Origin: Adiantum capillus-veneris
Taxonomy: Eukaryota > Streptophyta > Polypodiopsida > Polypodiales > Pteridaceae
Direction: 5' to 3'
DNA length: 64,000 nt
Assembly (NCBI GenBank): GCA_014529385.2
Contig: CM043966.1
Coordinates: 86,460,087-86,524,086, forward strand
The stretch's first letter is position 1. The number at the start of each line of letters is the position of its first letter. A program made the translations under genes and the position numbers. The notes under the pieces were generated by a model that searched no databases, was not told the DNA's origin, and was given only the letters and a program-made list of their open reading frames with translations. This document shows, one piece after another, positions 20,993-33,903 of the stretch.

Positions 20993-22198
20993 TCATGCCA
21001 TTTTTGTAAGTGACTTGTTTTTCCTCTCCGCAACACCATTTTGCTGAGGTGTATAAGGCACTGTACATTGGTGTTTTATCCCACGACTAGCCAGAAATGC
21101 ACTAAATTTATGAGACATATACTCCCACCCTGGATCGGAACGGAGGGTGTCCATAGTACATTTTGAGACATTTTCAACCATAGCCATAAATTGTTTGAAG
21201 CACATAAAAACTTTGGACTTCTCTTTAAGCGGAGATACCCATGCATGCCTAGAGTAATCATCAATGAAAGTCACGAAGTAGAGGTAATTTCCCAAGGATG
21301 GAGTTTGCATGGGCCCACAAACATCACTATGCACAAGTTGCAACGTGCATGTGGCCCTAATTGAACCATCCTTTGAAAACTTCAAACACTGCATCTTACC
21401 CAAAATACAGCCTTCACAAACATGTTTGATAGGTGCTTTAAGAGGTGGCAAAGAAGCAACCATATCAAATTTTTGCAAACGTAGCAAACTGGCAAAATTC
21501 TGATGACCAAAATGTGCATGCCAAAGTTTTGCATCTGAAATAGCCCTTGAATCATCAACTACATTTGCAAAATTTTGTCCACACTTTTCATACAAAGTGA
21601 GCTTATACAGCCTATGGCACAAAAGCCCAAATGCAACAATTTCATCACCAAAACTGAGATCATGAATTGCACATCTGTCATCCACAAATTTGATTAGAAG
21701 TCCAAGTCTAGCAAGTGAAAATACAGACAAAAGATTCTTCTTGATCCCAGGTACATAAAATGCATCAACAAGTGTGAAAGAACTGCCATTTGTAGCAGTA
21801 AGCATAATCTTTCCAACCCCCTGAACTAGATAAGAGGCATTGTTGGCACAAGGGACTGAATTCCCATGAGGGACAGACTTGAGAGAGGTGAACAATTCAC
21901 GATGTGAGGTAATGTGCTTTGTAGCACCACTGTCAAAATACCACACATGTGAATCTGCAAAAACTGACAAGCATGCATCATGGACGACAGGATTGTAAGT
22001 GCACTCTGCACTAAAAGCCCATTCTGCATCAACATCGGCATTACAGCCTCCTTCCATAGAAGACTCAACAATGGCTGCATTTGTAGTGGAACCAGCATTT
22101 GCAGTGGAATAACCCTCTTTCTTCTTAGCCTCTTTGGCCTTCAACTTAGGACACTGCTTGATCAAGTGATCATTAGCTTTACAATAATGGCAACACAT
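20993..22198 (-). pseudogene. Element G: zinc knuckle, protease and integrase core
   Basis: A 401-codon frame starts CCHYCKANDHLIKQC, a perfect CX2CX4HX4C knuckle. The aspartic protease follows (VWYFDSGATKHITSH). The integrase zinc domain is LWHAHFGH...CEGCILGK. The DDE core has HSDVCGP, LRSDPGWEY (usual form LRSDNGGEY) and NGVAERKN. The D, D and E are kept. The frame ends at TKMA just before the shift into the C-terminal region. Confidence 0.85.
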
Positions 22199-22440
22199 CT
22201 TCTTTTTTCCCTTATCACCAGAACTGCCAGATGAAATTCTTCCAGTAGAAGCATTGGGAACATAAGTTTTTCCACTCGCAGCAGAACCATAAGAAGTGGC
22301 TGCATTGCTGTTACCACCCTTTGTTTGAGAAGCAATACAAGCGTGTTCAACTGCACACTATTTAGTCCTACTCTTTTTGGAAAGTGACTCTTGCAAGAGC
22401 AATGTGCAAAATGCATCAAACTTGACAACTTCAGGATTTC

Positions 22441-23007
22441 CTTGGGTCATAAGTCTGGTAAGACATCAAGAACACTTTGCACAAGGGAACTATCTGAAAT
22501 GACTTCACCTGCAAAAATAAGTTGCTCATTGATATCCTTGACACTAGCAAGGAAAGTGTCCATATGATCTTCCTCATGCATAATCTTCGACTCCAACTCT
22601 TTACGCAGCAAAGCAATTTTAGCCTCATTGCAACTTGCATAAAGACCATCCAAAAAATCCCAAGCCTGTTTTGCAGATTTTGCTGAACGAATGTGAGGAA
22701 CAATGGTGCGCTTCACAGACAATGCAATCAATGCATGAGCTTACACATCCTTTACATCCCAATGAGATTGTCCTGCTGTAGGCAAAACAACTCTAATAAC
22801 AGCAATTCTTGCAGCAAGACCTGCAACATCCTCAACATCGCCTGCATCCTCAAAACCAGGACGTACATCAATGCCCTGCACAATATTCCAGACACCCTTT
22901 GACACAAGAACATGTTGCTTCATGTAAGTGTACATAGGGTAATTGTCCCCATCCAATCTGTCCTCATCAACAAACATCTTGAACACATCTTTGTTGTTGT
23001 CAGCCAT
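22441..23007 (-). pseudogene. Element G: gag
   Basis: From the ATG at 23007 the frame reads MADNNKDVFKMFVDEDRLDG and NYPMYTYMKQHVLVSKGVW, a typical copia gag start. After a stop at 22741 it continues in 22731-22447 with AKQAWDFLDGLYASCNEAK and MHEEDHMDTFLASVKDI. The zinc knuckle lies downstream in the next frame. Confidence 0.8.
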
Positions 23008-23351
23008 GGTAAATGCACCTGATGTGAAAACTGCCTGAAAAGAGGAGAAACGAAGCAAGAACAACACATGCTATATAGCACAAACTGTACAAGACTGTAA
23101 GGCACCTATTATGCAAAAAACGGCACTGACAAAAATTTGCAAAAAATGACGAAATAGCCCGTGCAGTACTGTCTGTAGTGGAAACGGAGGCCGAAATGAG
23201 TCCGAATCAAAAATTTGAGGAAACTGTTCTCCGCGAGCTCTCCCAAAATTTTTGTTGACCTATGAACACTTGCCAAAGCTAACAAAAATCAAAGAAAGTG
23301 AGCAGGCGTGTGCTAGAGTTGTTGGCGACTAAGCCCGAGAGGACGTAACCT

Positions 23352-23363
23352 GCTCTGATACCA
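23352..23363 (-). other. Primer binding site of element G
   Basis: The minus strand reads TGGTATCAGAGC two bases after the LTR, complementary to initiator tRNA-Met. Confidence 0.92.
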
Positions 23364-23365
23364 AT

Positions 23366-23593
23366 TGTTGGAATTAGGGTTGCAAAGAAATGCACACAGC
23401 TTGGAGAAGATGAAGGAAGCTCAAGGCACACAATAGAGAGTGTGTTACTTGGTGTGCAATGGAAAGACAGATAGCCCTAGAATGAATGGGCGTATATACA
23501 ATGCACGGGGGAAAAAAACTCCTAAAGAGGGAAAAAATGCCCCGACGGTCCTACTGTGTTCACACACATCACTACCATATGTATATGGTAACA
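23366..23593 (-). repeat. 5' LTR of element G
   Basis: The 228-bp partner of 18730-18957. A TATA-like GTATATAC (minus strand, about 23499-23492) lies near the middle. Confidence 0.9.
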
Positions 23594-23598
23594 CCATG

Positions 23599-24733
23599 CT
23601 CATATTGTTGTTTCAATAACAGACCAATTAAGAGCCAAGGGGAAAATCTTTTAGTAGGAAGAAGCTCAACAACAAAGTTTTGATGCTCTCAAGGTTGCAT
23701 TAGCTACTACAGCTCCTATTTTAGCTATTGTAGATCCTATGAAATCGTTTATGCTAGAAATGGAGGCTAGTTATCGTGCTATTGGAGTAGTCCTTCTATA
23801 GGAGGAAAGGCCAATTACATTTGAAAGAAAGAAGCTTGATTGTGCACATTAGAATTATTCTACTTATGAAAGAGAACTCCATGCAATAGTGTCTGCTTTG
23901 AAAATGTGGCGACATTATTTGTATGGGGCTCAATTTGAAATTGTGTTTGATCATGAAAGTATAAAATGGTTTACACAACAAGCCAATTTGAAGGGTCAAA
24001 AGGCCAGGTGGGTTGAGGTTCTTCAAGCATATGATGCAAAGCTTTGGTATTATAAAGAACGATACAATGTGGTAGTTGATGCTCTTAGCCATATGCCTAA
24101 GATCATCTCTCTTCTCTTCACAAATCTTTGAAGTGAGTTTTTGGAATCTGTAAAGGGCAAATATGAGCATGATGAAACATACTCCAAAGTTTGTTGCTAT
24201 GTGAAAATGAGGGATCCTTCTCACTCCAATGTTGGCAGTGTATCTTTTCCTCCACACCCCATTCTCCTCCTTTGAGTGATGGCGGAAGAAATTTTCCATA
24301 GATGATGGGTACCTACTCCATAAGGGGAAAGTTTGTGTACCGATGGATGTAAACATTTGGTGTCAAATTGTCATGAAGTCCCAGTACAGGGCACCCATGC
24401 ATAAAAAAACCTTATGCATTCCTACGATGATAGTCTTACTGGCTAGGTTCACATGGGTATGTTCAAGACTATGTCTTGCATTGCCAAAAATTCAAGTAGA
24501 TAAAGTGGAGCGCTTAAAAGCAAGAGGTCTTGTGGGAAAGTATCTCTACGGATTTCATTGTGGGTTTACCAACCATTGTACAAGGTCATGCCTTGGTATG
24601 GATGGTCATAGATCAGTTGACTAATCTTTGCAAATTTATTTCAACCAGGTTTACAATTAAAACTCTAGAGCTAGCGAAGTTATTTTGTTGACAATCTGTA
24701 TAGGTTGTACGGGTTGCCCAACAATAGTGTGAG
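23599..24733 (+). pseudogene. Element F: RNase H and N-terminal integrase
   Basis: Past the second CCATG, F continues with ATTAPILAIVDPMKSFMLEM and RAIGVVL, then STYERELHAIVSALKMWRHY and FEIVFDHESIKWF in the clean frame 23889-24131, ending NVVVDALSHMP. These are the Ty3/gypsy RNase H motifs. Integrase follows in decayed frames: LARFTWVCSRLCLALPKIQV at 24430-24490 resembles the region after the HHCC finger. It ends VDNLYRLYGLPNNSV at the GTGAG target where H inserted. Confidence 0.8.
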
Positions 24734-25671
24734 TGTTAGCCCTACTACTTACATCAAAGTCTATATACAACCAAGATGTATTTTTTAAATCTTTTTGAGC
24801 AATCTGGACATTTCTAGCCTTAAGCCTTTGTAATGTATTGATTTTTAGATTTTAAATGTAAACAATTATGTGATTATGAGCCCAACAAAGTGGAGCTAAA
24901 TGCTTCTAGACTGTATCAATAAAATCCCAAGTTGTAACAGAGTTATATAGTATTCCCTTTTTTGACCCAAAATCTTCTGCTAAGGTATAAATGCCAATTT
25001 TTGTAAACCTAAGGGAGTTATTTTGGATAATAAGCGTTGTGACGTTTTTGTAGAGCACTATGTACTCTCCTGTTTTCTTCTTAAGCTTATAGCTTCCTCT
25101 TGAAATGTCCATTTGAAGTGTCATCTGCTTCATCATGTTCATAAGTGAAAGCTCTTCGCAACATTGTGCTTCTCTCACGATAAAACTGTGTTTTTGTTGT
25201 AGCTAACCTCCTCCTTAATTTGCTGATAACTTTGAATTTTCTTAACAAAACTGGATTTTATGCATTGGAGGGGTGTTGAGGCATCATTGCTAAGCTCTAG
25301 GATGCATTTAAAGCTAAGAATGGTTAAGTCAAATCTGCACTGTAGATATTAAGCGTGATTTTGGCAAGTGGACAAAAGGGATGTGTCTTTTGATGTTTCT
25401 TATCCACCCTGTAAGTTTCATCTTGTTTGGACTTTGTCTGCTTAGTGAATCAATGAGATTTTATTGCAATATTGTGGTTGTTGCCTGACATGCAGTTGAG
25501 TGTTTCTTTGAGTAGATAGGGATTGGGTGTGTTTTCCAAGGGACTGACAACCTCTCGTAGCTTCTATGCACTAGTCAAGTCACTCCATCCCATGGTATGA
25601 CATTTATGTTCGTAGTTCTCACTATCACTACAATAAGATAACAAGGTTTGGCATTCATGGGGAGCCCCATA
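24734..25671 (+). repeat. 5' LTR of element H
   Basis: Matches 41175-41996 along its length with many substitutions and gaps. A TATA-like TATAAATG is at 24986-24993; the other LTR has TATAAAAG at 41419-41426. Confidence 0.88.
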
Positions 25672-25674
25672 TTT

Positions 25675-25691
25675 TGGTGTCATTGTCGGGG
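25675..25691 (+). other. Primer binding site of element H
   Basis: TGGTGTCATTGTCGGGG starts three bases after the LTR. It resembles the TGGCGCCGTTGCCGGGG class common in plant gypsy elements, with a few changes. Confidence 0.65.
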
Positions 25692-25699
25692 ATGAGGCA

Positions 25700-27050
25700 C
25701 CTTAAACCAGGGAAAACCTCAGTGATCAGTAGCAGTGTCCAAAAGTTCCCCTAGGTTTTCCCTAGAGTACAAAAATAACCGCACGATTGAGGTGTGTCTA
25801 CTTCGATTGTGTAGAGGTCTCTTGGGAGTAGTTCCACTCACCGAGGAATTTTAGGCTTATTTTACTTCGATTTTGAGGGGTTGATAGCTTGGACAATGTC
25901 AAAGTCTGAGGATTGATACTCTTTTCAAAAGAAAAAACAAAGAAAAACTAGTGTTGGTGGACACTTTCCACTACCATTAGTCTAGTTGATTAGGAGTAGG
26001 GCTGGTAGACATCGAGGAAGGTTTCCAATCTATTTCCAATCTAGTGATTAGAAAAGTTGTGTGCAAAAATTTCACAATTTTCAAGTACGAGACTCATAAG
26101 ATGAGTTTGAAGCATCAAAAACAACATTTCTAGTCATCATTGATCTTTGAAAGGCTGTAGCAACCGATTGGTAAGTCAAAAATCCACTTTCAAGAAAAAT
26201 TTCAAAGTCAAGCCAAAAATAGGCTTATTATCTCCTGTATGATAGATGCATGCAAAGGTGAGTCTTGTTAGCCAAAAGTACTTGCAATAGGATGTATAAA
26301 AATTGAATGCCATCAAAAGTCCAGAAAAAAGCAGATTCTTGCCTATAGATAATAAGCACTTATTATTTTGAGGCCTGAAAATGAACCTTTGTGAAGACTC
26401 AAGAGAGTGTGATGCCATTTGGAGACAAAATTAGGCCCAAATACCCTTCACTCTGAATAGACACACAATTGGGGCTAAGAACACTTGAAACTGAATAGAA
26501 ATTGCTAAGACTTCTTGACAGGTTTTAAAATACCTTATTACAACTATGGAAAGTGAAAAAGTGGGAGAGACTTGCAAATTTTTGCACCTAGATAATAAGC
26601 ACACAAAATTTTTACCATTTAACTCTAGAGGTATCAAAAAAGTATAATAAGACCCTGATTAAATTTTGGTGGCATTTGGAATTGTAAGTTGTCAGAAATC
26701 ACTGAAACCAAAATGTAGATAAAAAATTTGGCCTAAAAACTTAGAAACTGAACCAAACTTCATGGAACTTGATTTGTGACTTGATTAAGGTGTGAACATC
26801 CAGCACAAGCCAAAAAAATTTGGAAAGAGTCTTTATTCTCACACCAAAGATAATGAGCACGCTTATTATCTTCTACCCTAACATTTCAACTTTTTGACAA
26901 TTTTTCAAAGGGGATTGGGTCTAGAGTAGTAATAGAGTACTTGGAAGAAGTTTCAAGTAATTTGGATAGCATTTGACTTGTATGACTTCTAGATTTGCTT
27001 TTGAAACTTCTTGACACAAAAACTCAAAGGATGCCAATGCAAGGGCTGGG
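25700..27050 (+). repeat. Element H leader with recurring AATAAGC motifs
   Basis: The 1.35-kb leader has no credible ORF. The motif AGATAATAAGCA or its reverse TTATTATCT recurs near 26220, 26345, 26589 and 26858, and also in both LTRs (near 25024, 25346, 41459 and 41776). At 26345 and 26858 the direct and reversed forms sit together. Spacing suggests degenerate repeats of roughly 125-270 bp. Confidence 0.5.
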
Positions 27051-27135
27051 GTAGGGTCCATCACAAGGGCAACCTATGGGACAAATCAGAGCATCTAAAT
27101 GATGTGCTATTGAGGGTAAATAAAAAAGCCATGAA

Positions 27136-28320
<1,185 letters not shown>

Positions 28321-29166
28321 TACAATCTATTATGTCGACACATTTTTAATGTACCACACATTATGTGAGTTGTTGAAGATAAGACCACATCTATGGAGAG
28401 ATCTGCAAGGCACATTAGAAAAAATGGGCATAACGGGAATAACCAAAGAAAACATTGAAGAGTTTCACAAAGAGGAATCTCGGGGATAATTTTTGTCATA
28501 TCTATACCAATGAACAAAGGGGGAGACCATTGCAAAAGGAATGAAGGAAACATGACTCTTTTGGTACAATATAACGATGTAACACCACCAGGGCTTTTCT
28601 AGACAGTGGGGCAGGTATTTCCATCGCCAATGAAAGTAGCCTGGGAAGCCTAGGAAAGACTTACAATTAGGCAGACATAGATGAAATTGCAATTTGCAAA
28701 TGGACACATTGAAAAACCCACGGTATTATTAGAAAATGTGATAGCTCTTGCAGGATTGACCGTCAACACACCTTTGCCATTGTACTATGAAATCATCTTG
28801 GGATGACCTTTTATGGGACAAATGTTGATCTAAGACTGGGGAAACGATTATCTTTACTTGAAACATGTTGGATTGATAACATGGGTAAACCCAAAAGACC
28901 ACTCATCTAAGGATGTCCTCAAGACACCAATCCAAGAGCTAGATTTAGAGACATCGGCCAAAAATAAATTTCCATCATGGTTGAACAAAGATACACCGAC
29001 TAAGATGTGTGGAGACTAAGAGAATGGTAGTTTACAACAAGAGGATTGCATCTTGGATCGAGATGTAAATGATGTGGATTATATACTAGAACCCTTTTTG
29101 GAACATTTGTTTGCACCATTTGAGTGGACTCAAATTTTGGCCACTATGGACGTATGTTTCAATGAG
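28321..29166 (+). pseudogene. Element H: aspartic protease
   Basis: Near 28590 one frame reads AFLDSGAGISIANESSL, which carries the retropepsin DSGA active-site motif. Further on, LPLYYEIILG near 28780 and DWGNDYLYLKHVG near 28840 match the C-terminal flap-to-ILG part of the fold. Stops lie between these parts. The stretch ends at the TCCAC target of element D. Confidence 0.65.
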
Positions 29167-29171
29167 TCCAC

Positions 29172-29343
29172 TGTTGGGATTAAAGCCCAAGTGGCCTCTT
29201 ATGCGGATATGGCCGCTCGCCTGCCTAACTCGCTTATCACTAACTCTTTGTATATACTCACTTATACTTGTGTCAATAATAAGATTTGGGAGATATCCCT
29301 TCAAAGAATTCTCTACGTACTGTGTAAGCTCTCTATGTGTGTA

Positions 29344-29423
<80 letters not shown>

Positions 29424-29453
29424 AGTCGATCTAAGGTCCACTCCGCGACTTCA
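29172..29453 (+). repeat. 5' LTR of element D with (GT)n tract
   Basis: The LTR starts TGTTGGGATTAAAGCCC and ends CGCGACTTCA. A TATATA is at 29251-29256. A GT tract of about 70 bases (29347-29418) makes this LTR 40 bp longer than its partner. Confidence 0.92.
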
Positions 29454-29455
29454 AT

Positions 29456-29467
29456 TGGTATCAGAGC
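29456..29467 (+). other. Primer binding site of element D
   Basis: TGGTATCAGAGC two bases after the LTR, complementary to initiator tRNA-Met. Confidence 0.92.
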
Positions 29468-29907
29468 AAGGTTCAGTGTGGTTTTGCGTAGTCGCACGAG
29501 CGTACTTTTCAGGCAGATTTTGGATCCGGAGCTTGGAAATTCACACTCGACGTTCCGAGAGTATTTCCAGTAGGTGACCTACAGTTTTACCCCCCTTTCG
29601 AAGCTGTTTATGCCCTCAGAATTTCGTTCTGAGCACTACATCAAAAGATAGGTTTCAGCCGCAAATAAACCCGTCTTGTGTAGATTGGCAAGCAGGAGGT
29701 GGTCGACATCAATATCAGCATCGACATACATCACTCATTAGTCTTCAAAGAATCATCTATAGACCAGGTACACATATATATCATTAGATATATATATTGC
29801 AGTCTGCATTGCTACTTCTTGTGCTTGCCAGGTTCCGGGGGAGGTGTGTCCATACGAGGGCTTGACACCAGCGGCATGTATTGCAGATTGATGTACTGTG
29901 ATTGTGG

Positions 29908-29937
29908 GTCTGCTAGTTGTGAGTCACGCTAGCAGAC
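29908..29937 (+). promoter_or_regulatory. Leader hairpin of element D
   Basis: GTCTGCTAG (29908-29916), loop TTGTGAGTCACG (29917-29928), CTAGCAGAC (29929-29937). Relative to A and B, one T-A pair is now C-G and one A-T pair is added, and both keep pairing. Confidence 0.6.
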
Positions 29938-30355
29938 AGACCTCCGTAGCGGTCATAGGACAATGATTGGTCTATTGTAGGATGTATGCTAGTTCTGGGC
30001 GGTTTGTTGAGCCATCTAAGAGGGTCCTGTGTGAGGTTTCTTGAAGCCAAGCAGTGGGGGCTAGGTTACCCAATGTGAGGTGGATTAGGTTGCTGGAGCT
30101 CCCCTCTACACGCATCCTCTTCGGTGACTTTTATCCCATAGGATGTATGACTTTGTGTAGACACTGGATTGCATCTTATGCGTCCTGCCGTTGAGGCATT
30201 GCTCAGGGTTTAGTTTTGAGACAGATACAGGTTCTGTGATTGCCCAGACAGGAGACAATGTATGCTTATAGGAAGCATATTATAGAGATTTTTAGATTTG
30301 TCACTGGTCAGCTATTTATGGTTGTTTTTGAGCTATCTTTTGGTTTCCAGAGCTC

Positions 30356-30704
30356 AGTTTGAAGAGAGATTGTACGAAGTGGAAACAAGAAAAAGGCAAA
30401 ACAAAGAGTTCTGAGCAAGATGAAAAGAAGAGTTCAGTGAAGATTGAAGAGGTGAATGTCACAGGATCTAGTTCAGACAGTGATTCTGGTATAGCAGCTG
30501 GAGACATCTTCCTCACAAGCAATTTTGATTCTGTTTTCTTGACTGCAGAGGATGGGCATGCTATGAGTGATTGGATTATCGACTCAGGGGCATCTTTACA
30601 TGTTTCTCTGCACAAAGAGTGGTTTACATCATATGTGGCTACTAAAGATTATGTTAAACTTGGCAATGAGCAGGTTTGTGACATACTTGGAGTGGGAGAT
30701 ATGT
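30356..30704 (+). pseudogene. Element D: gag tail and protease
   Basis: The frame enters in the middle of the zinc knuckle (KRDCTKWKQEKG) directly after leader sequence, so the gag N-terminus, capsid and most of the knuckle are deleted. It continues SSVKIEEVNVTG and SDWIIDSGASLHVS, the copia protease with DSGAS, and DILGVGDM before a TAG at 30704. Confidence 0.85.
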
Positions 30705-30706
30705 AG

Positions 30707-31680
30707 TTGAAGTTTCAGAATGGATCTTCTTTATGGCTCAAGAATGTTAGACATGTTCCAGCAATCCGAAAGAGCTTGATCAGTACAGGAAAGTTGGATG
30801 ATGTGGGTTATGTGACAGTCTTTGGGAACAACGCTTGGAAGGTCTCTAAAGGTTCGATGACTGTAGCACATGGCAGCAAGTCAAGAACTCTGTACACTTT
30901 ACATGTTTCAAAGATTAAAAACCATGTAATTAATGTGATTGAGGATCCAAGTGTGTCATTGTGGCATTGTAGGTTGGGACATATGTCAAAAAGAGGAATG
31001 GAAATACTTTCTCGTCATGGTTATTTGCCCGGCTTTTCATTTCAAGATTTTGACTTTTGTGAGCATTGTGTTTATGGTAAGCAAACACAGGAACCATACA
31101 GATCAAAGAGGAATCGTACGGACGAACGGTTAGCTCTTGTGCACAGTGATCTATGCGGACCAATGCCTAGTTTGTCGCTAGGGGGAGTAGCGTACTTTTG
31201 TACATTCAAAGATGACTATTCTCGCAGAGTATGGGTTTACTTCTTGAAGCACAAGGATGAGGTGCTCAAGATCTTTAAGACATTCTTGCAACTTGTGGAG
31301 AATCAGAGTGGTCAGAAGCTGAAGTGCTTGAGAACTGACAATGGTGGAGAGTACGTTTCCAAGGCTTTCCAGGACTTTTGTGAAGCAAAAGGGATAAGTT
31401 GGAACTTACTGCACCATACAATCCTTCACAAAATGGATTTGCAGAATGTATGAATAGGACCATACAAGAGAAGGTCAGAAGCATGTTGTTAAATGCTGAG
31501 TTGCCTAATGGATTTTGGGCGGAAGCAGTGGCTACAGCAGTCCATTTGATCAACAGGTCTCCTAGTAGGGTTCTCGTAAGAGTGAAGTGGCCGAGATGCG
31601 ATGGACAGGCAAGGCACCTTCGTATAAGCATCTCAGAGTCTTTGGTTGTGAAGCTCATAGCCATATTTCTAAGGATTTGA
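30707..31680 (+). pseudogene. Element D: protease end and integrase
   Basis: The frame 30707-31453 reads LKNVRHVPAIRKSLISTGKL, then SLWHCRLGHMSKRGME and DFCEHCVYGKQ (HHCC finger), HSDLCGP and LRTDNGGEY. No stop is found at the place where A and B share a TAG. A frameshift near 31400 moves into ELTAPYNPSQNGFAECMNRT (catalytic E kept, next Arg is Cys). Another shift follows near 31590. Confidence 0.87.
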
Positions 31681-32795
31681 GGAATAAGTTAGAACCAAAG
31701 AGCAAGAAGTGTATATTTCTTGGCTACGGAGAATCGGGCAAGATGGGTTACCGGCTTTTGGATCCTGAGTCCAGAAAAGTTATTCATAGCAATAATGTGC
31801 ATTTCAATGAAGCCAAGTTTCACGCTAAGCCAGAGAAGATAGAGGAGATCAAAAGAGTTGTCTTGAGGGAAGATGGACCTAGTTCTAGCACATCAAGACA
31901 GCATGGTCAGGCTCAGGAACAGCCTATAGTGGCTAGAGAGGCAGAATCGGTTGCGGTGAGACATTCTGAGCGTGTCTCCAAACCGCCTGATTGTGAGGTG
32001 CCACCTCTAAATTATGTCATGCTCACCGATTGCGGAGAACCATATTGTTACAAGGAGGCATTACAAGTGGTTGACTCAAAAAAATGGCAGTTGGCCATGC
32101 AATCAGAGATGACGGCTCTGCATAAGAATCAAACGTGGGGTTTGGTTCAATTGCCAGAGGGCAAGAAAGCTCTACCTTGTAAGTGGGTTTACAAGTATAA
32201 GATTACTCCTCATGATGGACAACCAAAATATAAAGCACGGTTGGTTGCTAAGGGTTTTAAGCAAGAGCACGGAATAGATTTTGATGAAGTCTTTTCATCA
32301 GTTGTCAAGATGACAACATTGAGAAGTGTACTTGCTTGGGTTGCCAAACATGATCTGCATTTACATCAGATGGATGTGAAAACGACATTTCTTCATGGAG
32401 ATTTGCATGAGGAGGTTTATATGCAGCAGCCAGAAGGGTATGTTGAGAAAGGCAAAGAGAAATTGGTATGTTGTTTGAGAAAGAGTCTCTATGGAGAATA
32501 GTACAAGAAGTTTCACCAATTTATGCTTTCTCAAGGATACAAGAGAAGTGAGCCAGATCATTGCCTGTATACTTGACAAGCTAAGGATGGTAGCTTGATA
32601 ATCCTCATCTTGTATGCGGATTACATGTTACTTGCTGGTAGACAAATGGTAGAAATTTCAACTCTTATGTCAAAAATGGCAAAGGTTTTTGACATGAAAG
32701 ACATGGGTGAGGCAAGTCATATACTGGGTATGTGTATCTAGCAAGATAGGTCAAAGAAGAAGCTTTACTTATCTCAGGAAGAGTATATTGACAAG
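31587..32795 (+). pseudogene. Element D: integrase tail and RT with altered active site
   Basis: The 304-codon frame carries YKHLRVFGCEAHSHI, KKCIFLGYGESGKMGYRLL, LPCKWVYKYKI, DFDEVFSSVVKMTTLR and QMDVKTTFLHGDLHEEVYM, then ends near 32501. Beyond a stop, the palm motif reads LYADYMLLAG (32612-32623 codes YADY) instead of YVDD. One of the two catalytic aspartates is lost. More stops are at 32574 and 32740. Confidence 0.87.
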
Positions 32796-33572
32796 GTGTT
32801 GCAATGTTTCCATATGGACAGGGGAAAGGCATCGATGACACCATTGCCGTCATATGTGAAACTAAGCAACCAAGATTGCCCACAGTCTGAGGTGGAAAAG
32901 GTTGAAATGGATATGGATCCATATGCGTCTGCATGTGGGAGTTTGATGTATGCAATGATTGCTACACGTCCGGATATTGCATTTGCAGTGGGAGTGGTTA
33001 GCAGATATATGTCAAATCCCGGCAAGAAACATTGGGAGGCAGTGAAAGGTATCATGATATACTTAAAACATACAAAGAGTATGTGCATATGCTATGGTAG
33101 TCAGGATTTGAGTGTCAGAGGATACACTGACTCAGATTATGCAGGAGACTTGGATAAGAGGAGATCTACATCAGGCTATGCCTTTACATTGGCTGGAGGT
33201 GCCATATCATGGGGATCTCAATTACAAGATTTTATTACACAGTCTACTACAGAAGCTGAGTATGTTGTAGCAAATGAGGCATGCAAAGAAGCTATTTGGC
33301 TTGGTAGATTGGTAGCAGACTTGGGAATCAAAGTAGATATGCCAGAGTTATATTGTGATAGTCAAAGTGCTATATAATTGGCAAAGAATCCAGTGTTTCA
33401 TTTGAAGACTAAGCATATTGATGTGAAATATCACTTCATTAGGGAAGTACTTGAAGACAAGCAAAAACAACTGATGAAGATCCACACAAAGGACAATCCT
33501 GCTCATCTACTCACAAAGGGACTTTCAGGAGAGGGCTTTGTGCATTGTCGTGAGTTATTGGGCATTGGATAG
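32796..33572 (+). pseudogene. Element D: RNase H
   Basis: The frame 32796-33377 reads SLMYAMIATRPDIAFAVG, DSDYAGDLDKRRSTSGYAF, QSTTEAEYVVANEACKE and LYCDSQSAI, then a TAA replaces Gln. The rest (33378-33572) gives KTKHIDVKYHFIREVLED and NPAHLLTKGLS, where the last catalytic Asp of NPADLLTK is His. Confidence 0.87.
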
Positions 33573-33656
33573 ATGACAGCCATGTAAATCTTTGTACATT
33601 TATGTTCATAGATTTACAGTTACTTAAAGTGCCACATTGGACTTTAAGTGGGAGGT

Positions 33657-33828
33657 TGTTGGGATTAAAGCCCAAGTGGCCTCTTATACGGATATGGCCG
33701 GCCGCCCGCCTAACTCGCTTATCACTAACTCTTTGTATATACTCAATTATACTTGTGTGAATAATAAGATTTGGGAGATAACCCTTCAAAGAATTCTCTG
33801 CGTACTGTGTAAGCTCTCTGTCTGCGTA

Positions 33829-33870
<42 letters not shown>

Positions 33871-33898
33871 TCGATCTAAGCTCCGCTCCGCGACTTCA
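33657..33898 (+). repeat. 3' LTR of element D
   Basis: The 242-bp partner of 29172-29453 has a shorter GT tract (33831-33868). The polypurine tract AAGTGGGAGGT precedes it, identical to the one in A and B. Confidence 0.92.
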
Positions 33899-33903
33899 TC
33901 CAC

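Larger units (their letters stand above)
18730..23593 (-). mobile_element. Element G: Ty1/copia retrotransposon
   Basis: The element runs on the minus strand with 228-bp LTRs (18730-18957 and 23366-23593), flanked by CCATG (18725-18729 and 23594-23598). The LTRs differ at roughly 18-20 sites, so this insertion is older than A or B. Its order is gag, protease, integrase, RT, truncated RNase H. It differs from A, B and D in LTR sequence and in its knuckle and integrase wording, and is the same family as C. Frameshifts and an RNase H deletion make it non-functional. Confidence 0.92.
29172..33898 (+). mobile_element. Element D: Ty1/copia retrotransposon inside element H
   Basis: LTRs at 29172-29453 and 33657-33898 are flanked by TCCAC (29167-29171 and 33899-33903). 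It has the tRNA-iMet primer site, a leader, the end of gag, protease, integrase, RT, RNase H and a polypurine tract. Most of gag is deleted, the RT active site is altered, and stops or frameshifts break pol. The protein sequence is a relative of A and B but the LTRs are distinct. Confidence 0.92.

Noticed and set aside
29053-29573. Frames with Cys-Val repeats
   Set aside because: Read-through of the GT tract in the element D LTR.
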